Shown piece by piece: positions 1-8,277 of a DNA stretch of 64,000 nt (its first letter is position 1; each line of letters starts with the position of its first letter). The stretch spans positions 2,294,001 to 2,358,000 of the forward strand of contig NC_049916.1 in NCBI RefSeq assembly GCF_001411555.2. Direction: 5' to 3'. The DNA is from Juglans regia. Its lineage: Eukaryota; Streptophyta; Magnoliopsida; Fagales; Juglandaceae. The notes below the pieces were generated by a model. It ran no database searches and had not been told where the DNA came from. It was given only the letters and a program-made list of their open reading frames with translations. The translations under genes and the position numbers were made by a program.

Positions 1-87
1 CAAATCGTAACTTAAGAGGTGGAGCCTCTTTTAAATATCTGATATCGATATTACATTAATGCATGCATGCCTCTTTGTTATCATCAG

Positions 88-785
88 CCGCCATGGGCGA
101 TGGGTTCATTGCCAGAGACATCACATTTGTGAACAGTGCGGGGCCAGCCAAGCACCAAGCCGTTGCCCTACGTATTGGATCCGACAAGTCCGTAATCTTC
201 CGATGCTCCATCCTCGGCTACCAAGACACACTCTACACCTATTCTAAACGACAGTTCTACAGAGAAACCGATATTTACGGAACCATAGATTTCATATTCG
301 GGAACTCAGCAGTAGTTTTCCAAAACTGCAACATATACGTGAGGAAACCTTTGCCTGGTCAGGACAACTTTATTACAGCGCAAGGTCGGAACAGCCCAGA
401 TGAAAATACCGGCATTTCTATTCACAATTGTAAGATAGCAGCTGCATCCGACCTAAAACCTGTGCAATCTAAGGTTGCTACGTATCTTGGAAGACCATGG
501 TTTAAGCATTCTCGGACGGTAATCATGCAGTCGTATCTGGATGGCTTAATCCACCCAGCAGGATGGGCACCGTGGCCCGGATCTTCTGCCTTTGGAAAAC
601 TCTATTATGGGGAATACAAGAACAAAGGGCCTGGAGCCTCCATTTCCGGTAGGGTAAAGTGGCCAGGTTATCATGCCTCCCTCACGTCGGCTGATGCGCA
701 AAGTTTCACAGTGGCTGGTTTTATTGCTGGACATCTCTGGCTGCCCTCCACTGGGGTGTCTTTTGATTCAGGACTTTTTGGATGA
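88..785 (+). CDS. Pectin methylesterase (pectinesterase), last exon only
   Basis: C-terminal catalytic part of a plant pectinesterase (Pfam Pectinesterase family), which removes methyl esters from homogalacturonan in the cell wall. The conserved blocks appear in order: GDGFIARDITF, the QDTLY block with catalytic Gln/Asp, GTIDFIFGN with the second catalytic Asp, and YLGRPW with the substrate-binding Arg. The protein ends with the typical C-terminal GLFG-like segment and a TGA stop. The exon start is inferred: the frame enters from an intron ending ...tcatcag at 81-87, so the first complete codon follows base 88. The upstream exon(s), including any signal peptide and inhibitor-like pro-region, lie outside the window. 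No internal stop or frameshift is seen, so the gene may be functional. Family assignment is secure; the paralogue is not determinable. Confidence 0.9.
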
Positions 786-1315
786 ACCATATATGTCCTT
801 AATTATCAAGGGTACTTAATTAAGGCCTAGCTGTCCATACGCAATCTGAATGAACGTCTTATTTAGCTGAAAACAGTTAATTTGGTTCATTCATGGGTTT
901 GTTTTTGCAACTTCAAAAAACTAGGCTTACATATATGCATGCATGGCCAAGACACATGAGTTAGTACTTTCCTGTATTGGGTGTTCTGAATTATGTATCA
1001 TGTACATATGGGTTGCAAAATCAAGAAAAGTTACAACGATTTACGTGTAACTATATATATTAATTTCCTTTGTTTTTTTCCCAGTTTTCTCTTTGCCGAA
1101 AAGAAGTGATCGATATTATTAAGAGTTGTGTGAGGGTGTACGTAGCCCGATGATGGGTTTCGAGAAGGCCAAATTCTCATCTTTTTTTTTTTTTTTTCAT
1201 AGATTCTTTTTATATCCTTAAAACATTTTTTTTTAAAATTTACAACATTATTAAAAAACATCTTCTTAATCATTAATTAAAAAAAAATATCGGGACCCTT
1301 ATTAACATCTCTTCT
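786..1315. other. 3' flank of pectinesterase; intergenic
   Basis: AT-rich sequence between the pectinesterase stop and the left end of the CACTA element. It contains a T-tract near 1185-1198. It presumably includes the 3' UTR and polyadenylation region of the pectinesterase. No coding signal was found. Confidence 0.6.
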
Positions 1316-1332
1316 CACTACAACACAATTGC
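1316..1332 (+). repeat. Left terminal inverted repeat of CACTA element
   Basis: CACTACAACACAATTGC. It matches the inverted right end at 10 of the first 10 bases and 13 of the first 14. It is followed at once by inverted pairs of the GTGACGGTT / CCGTCACTAAA motif (about 1338-1420). Confidence 0.85.
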
Positions 1333-1337
1333 TTTTT

Positions 1338-1425
1338 AGTGACGGTTGGGAAATTGTGACAGTCCCTAGACCGTCACTAAAAGGCATTTTCTGTGACAGT
1401 TTTTGGAAACCGTCACTAAAGATAG
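1338..1425. repeat. Left subterminal GTGACGGTT motif cluster
   Basis: Contains AGTGACGGTT, ACCGTCACTAAA and AACCGTCACTAAA, arranged so that neighbouring copies form hairpins. The same motif is denser at the right end (14225-14440), as expected for subterminal repeats bound by a CACTA-encoded protein. The binding role is inferred from the En/Spm family. Confidence 0.6.
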
Positions 1426-1435
1426 AATGAGATTT

Positions 1436-1600
1436 TTTTACATTCGAACGTATGGGAAATATGCGTTCGAACGTTATGTCTGTTTACGTTGGAACGTAAA
1501 ATGTTTTGGCGCAACCGTTCGAATGTTTTTAATTTTACGTTTGAACGTAAAATGTTTGCACCAATGTTCGAACATTAAGTAATAACATTCGAACGTTCAT
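1436..1600. repeat. Left subterminal array of degenerate ACGTTCGAACGT palindromes
   Basis: About seven variants of the 12-bp palindrome follow each other at short spacing, e.g. GCGTTCGAACGT near 1464 and CATTCGAACGTT forms. They alternate with AT-rich spacers. The mirror cluster lies at 13850-14270. Confidence 0.7.
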
Positions 1601-1934
1601 TGTAAATTTAAATTAAATGACTTTAATTTAAAAATTATGTGATTTTTATTGTGCATAATTTGTGAACAAGTCTAAAAAATTGAATTGTATATATTTATAT
1701 ATACACACTTTGTAATATATAAATATATATTATTGATTTATATATATTTGAAATGCAATGATTTAGTATTAAAGTTGAAAATTATAACATCAAAGAAGAT
1801 TAAAAATTGAAATGAAAAAACGATAAAAATATTCCATAATATTTTTCGTTACAAATATTAAAAATAAAATACAAAAATTGATAGAACGTAGTAAACAACA
1901 GTCAGATGATAACGTTATCCGCAAAAGTCGAACT

Positions 1935-3082
1935 CTATACTTCCTCAGTCAAGGTATCAACCTTGTCGTTGAGGATAGTTACACGATGGGTGAGTTCGGC
2001 AACAGACGCCGATATAGCCTCGAGTGATCGATCGATCTTATGATTAATATGCGCAGTCAGCTGTGAGATGACCGCATCAACCCAAGCAGGCCGCACATCT
2101 CCTGCAGATGTACTCGACGTATGCTGACTACTACTCCCGACATGACCTGGCTGCTGCGTCGGAGGAACTAGATCCTCTACAGGGGGTGGCTGACGTCCCC
2201 TCGCCTGTCCAATGCTACGCCGATGCGTGGTCATGTCGAGGGGGCTCATCTGATCTTTGACCCGCTCCTCTGGCTGGGTCAGCACTCCCCGTGCAAGTAA
2301 TAGTCGGCTGATGAGGACACCATATGGGAGATTATCCGTGGAGACAATGCTCGCCTCGTAACGGATCCTCTCAAAAATGTGCAGTGGCAAATCTATAGGA
2401 TCTCCACGTGCCACTCGTATCAAAAATTGTGCCCGAAGCCGACTAAATGTGGTTTTATGAGCCACAGGATCGACATTTGTTGCAACAATAAGGTGCAACA
2501 TGCGGAAGAAATGCAGCAGATGGTTCTGGTTGAAGGCGTTCTTCCGCTCGATCTGCATGCGATCCCTCCCGGTGAGGATGTAGAAATCCTCGTCTCGGTC
2601 ATCATCCCGAGCCTCGACGCCAGTATCCTCAGCCTCTGACTGGCCTGCATCATCGGCTGATGCTGGCTCACATCCCCGGCCAGTAGATGATGCAGAAGTG
2701 CCTACATCCTCACGGGGTGTTGAGTGTGTAAATGTCTGAGCACCTCGATGAATCCCGAGGTGCTCGCCGATGACATCTGCCGATACCTCAATGGAAACAC
2801 CGCGTACAGTCACGGTGTGAGAGGATGCATCCGGAGGCATGTCACACATCCCCATATAGAATTCTTGAACCATTGAGGGGTATACCTTCCCCTCAATGTG
2901 CAGATATTTCCCCAGCCTCTACTGAGGAAAACATCTCTTAGGTTCGTCTGCTGCCAACAGAGTTCGTCGAACTCATTAATTAAGACCTCTCTCTCTACCA
3001 TAACAGTACGAGCTCCGATACGGGCAGTGTCCGACGTGGCTCCTTCCCTCCCTCGTTTTCGTGTATGCAGTGGAAGAGCCAT
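1935..3082 (-). pseudogene. Third CACTA-borne gene, 'putative plant transposon protein' type; frameshifted
   Basis: Two overlapping reading frames read as one protein of about 380 residues: the N-terminal frame from ATG at 3082 and the C-terminal frame ending at 1935. The sense continues from SRGWG in the first frame to LHIEGKVYPSMVQEFYMGM in the second, so one base appears to be missing near 2910-2915. The pattern (basic N-terminus, FL-SRGW, P-MVQEFY, a VTVRGV-I-VSAD segment, then GDPIDLP and LPYGVLISRLL) resembles the plant 'putative plant transposon protein' domain family; its function is unknown. The C-terminus (about residues 330-380) has heptad-like hydrophobic spacing and may form a coiled coil. 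The ATG follows a likely splice acceptor (TTTTCAG, minus strand), suggesting a 5' UTR intron. It is transcribed away from the transposase genes, toward the left terminus. Its upstream region is packed with palindromes. Confidence 0.6.
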
Positions 3083-3159
3083 ATCCTGAAAATAGAAAAG
3101 GAAAAAAAAATTATTTACAATAATGCATTTTTTTGTATTAATTTTAAGATGCTCTGATT

Positions 3160-3620
3160 AACGTTCGAACGTTTTATCTTTAACGTTCGAACGTTAAAGA
3201 TAAAAACGTTCGGACGTTAATTTATACGTTCGCACGTAAAATAATGTAAATAAATTTACGTTCAAACGTAAAACAAATACGTTCGAATGTACAGATGTAC
3301 GTTCGAACATAAGCAGTAAACAAATACGTTCGAATTTAAGTTCGAACGTATTTGTTTTACGTGTGAACGTAAATATGAACGTCCGAACGTCGAAGCATGA
3401 ATAATGTAGAAAATCACTACGTTCGGATGTTATAATTAAACGTCCGACCGTATGTGATTTACGTGCGAAAGTAAATATTAACGTTCGAACGTATGTCGTT
3501 TAATAATATTCACGTCCGAATGTAAGACGATTAACGTTCGAACGTGGAAGCCGTAACGGCTCGGTAATTTAAATGTCGTACGTTCGAATGTCTTGGTGAA
3601 ACGTTCGAACGTTTCGACGC
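3160..3620. repeat. Palindrome array upstream of the third CACTA gene
   Basis: About 17 perfect or near-perfect copies of ACGTTCGAACGT. At least five perfect ones are visible (near 3160, 3183, 3481, 3534 and 3600). Variants carry TTCGGA, TTCGAAT or TCCGA cores. The array sits just upstream (minus strand) of the gene starting at 3082, where a promoter would be. Bases 3172-3205 form a larger perfect palindrome built around one copy. Confidence 0.75.
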
Positions 3621-3959
3621 AGAATGGCTGAGTCGACTCAGCCATTATTGAAATCTCGAAAATTTCTCTACAAGGGTCTAAATGCCGAAATGTCACCATG
3701 TAAATGAAGTATACACTTCAAGAAACATTTCTACGGTGACTATTCGGCCAATGACTGGTCGTGGTGGCCGGAAAATGAAGTTGAAAATCCGGTAATATTT
3801 ATCCGGTTTTAAACCAAACTCAATCCAAATGTCAATCTAAATCTCAATAAAATACATGTTATTTGCATAAAAGATGAATACCTACCTTTTAGTGACGGTT
3901 GTGGCGGAGTTGACGGCGGCGGTGACGGCGGCGTGGCGGCAAATAACGGAGAAGACGAT

Positions 3960-4060
3960 GGATACGGGCAGGGAAATGCGTTTCGACGTTCGGTTTTGGC
4001 CTTATATACATAGAACGTTCGAACGTACTTATTATTACGTTCGAACGTTTGTCAATATAA
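3960..4060. repeat. Two further perfect ACGTTCGAACGT copies
   Basis: Perfect copies near 4015 and 4038 in an otherwise AT-rich spacer. A diverged GACGTTCGGTTTT form lies at about 3985. No gene is evident here: the short frames over 3874-4119 have no family resemblance. Confidence 0.6.
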
Positions 4061-4189
4061 TATATTATATTATAAATGTTTAAGTTATATATTAGGATGT
4101 TATATAATATTATTGACAATTAGATTATTGGTTTTTTTGTGAGTGCTTCTTATATTTATAAAGTTTAGCAATATGTTTATACATGTTGT

Positions 4190-4345
4190 TAGGGCTGAGC
4201 ACCGACACTTTCGGAGGCGGAGGGCCCAACCTCCGACTCCGACTCCGACTTTGTCGGAGGTCGAATCCGACCTCCGACTCCGACTCCGAAACATATAAAA
4301 TCCGCTCCGACTCCGACTCCGACTTGTCGGAGCGGAGTCGGATTT
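4190..4345. repeat. CCGACT hexamer-rich block, possible hAT-like element end
   Basis: The sequence starts TAGGGCTGAGCACCGACAC and continues with repeated CTCCGACTCCGACT and its complement GGAGTCGGA, forming internal inverted repeats. TAGGGCTGAG looks like the terminus of a non-autonomous hAT-like element, but no matching right end was found, so only the simple repeat itself is certain. Confidence 0.5.
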
Positions 4346-4449
4346 TTTTATTATTTTTTTTTATCTTTTTTAACTTCATATTTGACCCACTTTTTTTTTT
4401 AAAAAAAATTTGTGAGCTTTTAAATTTCAATTTTCTCAACATTACAATC

Positions 4450-5855
4450 TAAATTAATTAAACTTTTGATTATAACAAAAAATACAACTAAATAAAACAA
4501 GTAACATAATAACATGCATTCAAAAATTAAAAAGAAAGTCCTATTGCAATAGAAACGACGCCGTATTGTATAGTAGTATACTAACTAATATAAATCTATT
4601 TTATATATTATATATATATGAAAATTTATAAAAAAAAATATATGATATATATTATTATATATGAATATTAAAAAAAAGCACCGAAATATTAATAATAAAC
4701 TAATATACTTGATATATATATATATATAAATCTCTAATCTCTTATACTTGATATATATATTATATAAATATTAGTTATACTAATAATTATATTAGTATTA
4801 GTTATTATTAATACTATATATTATAGTATTATACTAATAGTGATATTAATACTATATCACTATTATAGTGATTAGTATAACTATATTAGTATTAGTTATA
4901 GTGATTTAGTATAACTATATAATATATTAGTATAAGTTATAATACTATAAGTTATAACTGTAGTCTATATTAGTATTAGTATTAGTTATAGCGATTAGCA
5001 TAACTATATATTAATATTTGCTATAGTGATTTTAATTTAGTATAACTATATAATAGTATTAGTATAAATATTATTATATTACACTAGCTATATCACTGAT
5101 AGTATTAGTATACTAATGTCTAATACTAATATATCACTATAGTTAATAGTATCACATAGTAATATAGTATTAGTAATTAATACTATAGTGCTTTATATAG
5201 TAATTTATATATAGGCTTAAAGTGGTTTACTAATAGTATTAGTATTAGGCCATAAATCTAATTATTATACTAATGTATATTAGAATTACTAATATATTTA
5301 TCAAAATGAATATGTTGAGAAAAAAAAAATATAATTAATACAAGATATTGTTATATAAAATTGATATGAATAATACTTTAGTTGTTATACATTAGTATTA
5401 TATGTTATTATAAATTTATAGATTAGTGTTTATCCATTAGTATATGTATTACAATATTACATGTTGATGTTATTATGCATCTTAGTGTTTATAGTATATT
5501 ATATATACATTAGTATTACATGCTATTATATTTATACATTAGTAATTTAGAACAACATGGTAGTAATATTGTAAATTTTTAGTAGTATGATATTTACATA
5601 TAGTCATATACTAAACTATTATTAGTAAATTTAGTCTATATATTATAGTATAAATATATTATTTAACTAGTATATTATTGAGTTTAACTAATTATATAAG
5701 ATATAGTTGTATAAAATTTAAATAATTAATATATAGAAAAACACATATATAGTAATTTAGAAAAACACATATTTTGTGCATAATATATAAATTATATTAT
5801 GCACAAAATACTATACAATGTAGTATATATATTATACTATAAGTTAAGTATAGTA
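4450..5855. repeat. AT-rich degenerate TAGTATTA repeat region
   Basis: About 1.4 kb of almost pure A/T sequence dominated by permutations of TAGTATTA, ATTAGTAT and TATATA. No coding potential. It may be degraded microsatellite or an AT-rich internal part of the element. Confidence 0.7.
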
Positions 5856-5907
5856 GGAATCTTACGTTCGAACGTTTGAAGTTAACGTTCGAACGTTAAA
5901 CTAAGAG

Positions 5908-5923
5908 GCGGGAATTTTCCCGC
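5908..5923. promoter_or_regulatory. E2F-like palindrome 1
   Basis: GCGGGAATTTTCCCGC, containing the E2F consensus TTTCCCGC on both strands. It is the first of three such palindromes. Confidence 0.45.
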
Positions 5924-6022
5924 TCGATGTTTAATATCTGTGTGATTATTCAGACGTAAGGACGTTTATACTATACGTTCGAACATCAAATCCGTCAACG
6001 TTCGAACGTTAGTTAAATTAGT

Positions 6023-6038
6023 GCGGGAGATTTCCCGC
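6023..6038. promoter_or_regulatory. E2F-like palindrome 2
   Basis: GCGGGAGATTTCCCGC, 115 bp after the first; TTTCCCGC is intact. Confidence 0.45.
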
Positions 6039-6166
6039 TCAAATATGGTAACACTTTCATGAAATGTACGTTCGGACGTTTAAGTAGTATGTTCGAACGT
6101 TTATCTATAAATCTACGAACGTTCGAACGAAAAATTGTGATACATTCGAACATATATGAGGAAAGT

Positions 6167-6182
6167 GCGGGAACTTTCCCGC
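6167..6182. promoter_or_regulatory. E2F-like palindrome 3
   Basis: GCGGGAACTTTCCCGC, 144 bp after the second. A fourth half-site GGCGGGAA is at 6249-6256. Confidence 0.45.
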
Positions 6183-6375
6183 TAGATTTCATGTTATATC
6201 ATAAGAAGGGTACGTTCGAACGTGTATTTTAAACGTCCGAACGTTCTGGGCGGGAATAATTTTAGAATTAACGTTCGGACGTTTGAAGTTAACGTTCGAA
6301 CGTTTAAACTAATAATTTTAGAACTTAATCAGTACGCGCACGGGAGGATGCCCATTATTTCTTCTTCTCCCGTGC

Positions 6376-6385
6376 GCGCAACAGA

Positions 6386-6436
<51 letters not shown>

Positions 6437-6495
6437 AGAGAGAGAGAGAGAGTTAGAGTGAGAGAGAGTTGAGTTAGAGAGTGAGAGAGAGTTGA
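6376..6495 (+). repeat. (GA)n microsatellite, probable 5' UTR of transposase transcript
   Basis: Long GA run with interruptions (GAGTTAGAGA). GA/CT runs are common in plant 5' UTRs, and it is followed by GTTTTGGTAAGA, a plausible exon end and splice donor. Confidence 0.6.
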
Positions 6496-6968
6496 GTTTT
6501 GGTAAGATAATATTTTTATTTCTTGTCTTTATTTAAATTTTATGATATTTATAGAATGTGTTTTTGTTATAGAATATTTCTAATAAGTTTGTGTTGTATT
6601 TTTTTGAAGGATTGCTTGTTTTGGGAAGTTTGAAGATTTTGATTTGTAAGAGGATATTGTGAGTGCTAGGTATATTTCTAAACTTTATCAATATGTTGTT
6701 GTGATTTGATGCTTACTCTTTATCATATTGTGATTATTGTTTGTATAGTTTGTAAATAGTTTGTGAGTTATTCTAAATATGTTGTGATATAAATTTGAAA
6801 TATTGTGTTTATTATTAAAAATATATTGTCATTAGGCTTTGTTAATACATGTTTATTGCTTACTCAAGTTTAGAAATATGTTAATACATGTGGCATGTTA
6901 TTTTGTGAATATATTGTGAGTTATCACTTTTATATGTTGTGATATGGATTTGATATATTGTGATAATA

Positions 6969-7540
6969 ATATTTGAAATTAAGTAATAACAAGCATAAAA
7001 GTAACTCTTTAAGAATTATAATAATTAAAATTATTGTATAACTATTGAAATTTAAGTATGATAATTAAATATTTATAATAATATTTGAAATTAAGTAATA
7101 ACAAGCATAAAAGTAACTCTTTAAGAATTATAATAATTAAAATTATTGTATAACCATTGAAATTTAAGTATGATAATTAAATATTTATAATAATAATTAA
7201 TATATAAGTAATAACAAGCATAAAAGTAACTCTTTAAGAATTATAATAATTAAAATTATTGTATAACCATTGAAATTTAAGTATGATAATTAAATATTTA
7301 TAATAATAATTAATATATAAGTAATAACAAGCATAAAAGTAACTCTTTAAGAATTATAATAATTAAAATTATTGTATAACCATTGAAATTTAAGTATGAT
7401 AATTAAATATTTATAATAATATTTAATATATAAGTAATAACAAGCATAAAAGTAACTATTTACGAATTATAATAATTAAAATTATAGTATAACTTTTGAA
7501 ATTAAGTATATCAATTAAAATTATACTTTAAGAATGATGA
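6969..7540. repeat. Five-copy tandem repeat, unit about 113 bp
   Basis: Units begin with AAGTAATAACAAGCATAAAA at 6981, 7093, 7206, 7319 and 7432 (spacings 112, 113, 113, 113). Copies 1-4 are nearly identical; the last is diverged. It is AT-rich and non-coding, and lies in the presumed leader intron of the transposase gene. Confidence 0.85.
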
Positions 7541-7541
7541 T

Positions 7542-7719
7542 CTTGTACACAACGAGGAAATATTATCTTGAAGAAATGTTGAAATTTTAATTTAATTGCT
7601 TGACTGTCATAGTCTTTCCGGCCTTGAGAGTTGTCAAGGTCGGACAGTTTGTGACGGTTAAGTAATTAGACTAAAATTTAAACATTTCTTCAAGATAATT
7701 CTCCCTCGTTGTGTACAAG
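7542..7719. repeat. 178-bp near-perfect inverted repeat without loop (hairpin)
   Basis: The two ~89-base halves are reverse complements around 7630/7631. The outer ~50 bases of each arm (CTTGTACACAACGAGG..., ...ATCTTGAAGAAATGTT) match with few differences; the inner part differs more, and most differences are transitions that still allow G-U pairing. A transcript would fold into a long hairpin like a microRNA or siRNA precursor. It lies in the presumed leader of the transposase gene. The structure is seen directly; small-RNA production is inferred. Confidence 0.75.
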
Positions 7720-7875
7720 GCACGAAACTTAGGGTCACATAATTATCTTCCATCTCTCTTTAATTTAACAATATAACACTACTTGAAGGTGACATTGTTA
7801 ATGTAAACAACATGGAGACATTGTTAGTATGATTTTTTGCTAGATGCGTGTGACATTGCATAAATACCCTTAGAC

Positions 7876-7936
7876 CCGTTCGGGAATCAGTGTACATTTA
7901 TGTGTCCACTGATTCCTGAATTGTCCAGTGTGGACA
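7876..7936. repeat. Two small hairpins upstream of transposase
   Basis: Arms TTCGGGAATCAGTGTACA and TGTCCACTGATTCCTGAA pair with few mismatches. They are followed directly by TGTCC AGTG TGGACA. Function unknown. Confidence 0.5.
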
Positions 7937-8277
7937 GTTTGAGATTATATTATCTGTATTACACATTTTTGTTACTCGCTACTTTCCACGTTTAATATGA
8001 AGTTTCGGTATCTTCTTCTATTGTTCTTCGGGTATACTGTTCGTAGGGTCACAATCCCGATATTTGAACATGTATACTTGGAGAATTATGGGGAGGTGCT
8101 GCCGGAATTTCTACTAACGTGGAAATTAGTAGAGTGACGAGATTTGTGTAATATGGAGAATATAATCTCGAATGGGATAGGACCAACTACCTTATCAAAA
8201 AAGTAATGAGAATTGGAGGCAAGACATGCATGTGAATTTTCAATATACGTGTTATTAATATCTGGATGTTTTTAGAA

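Larger units (their letters stand above)
5860..6310 (+). promoter_or_regulatory. Palindrome-rich putative promoter of the transposase gene
   Basis: Contains five perfect ACGTTCGAACGT copies (near 5864, 5884, 5998, 6209 and 6292) plus several variants, interleaved with three GCGGGA..TTTCCCGC palindromes. It lies just before a GA-rich stretch that looks like a plant 5' UTR (from about 6370) and a likely donor site GGTAAG near 6500. Its position is thus right for the promoter of the transposase gene, whose coding part starts at 8278 after one or more leader introns. Promoter function is inferred. Confidence 0.5.

Noticed and set aside
3478..4119. Open frames on both strands over 3478-4119
   Set aside because: They are made from the palindrome array or low-complexity Arg/Ala runs, and no family pattern is visible.
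4125..4452. SESESE/SRSRS and DSDSD frames
   Set aside because: Produced by the CCGACT hexamer repeat read in three frames on both strands; not a protein.
6222..6461. RERERE-rich frame
   Set aside because: Translation of the (GA)n microsatellite.
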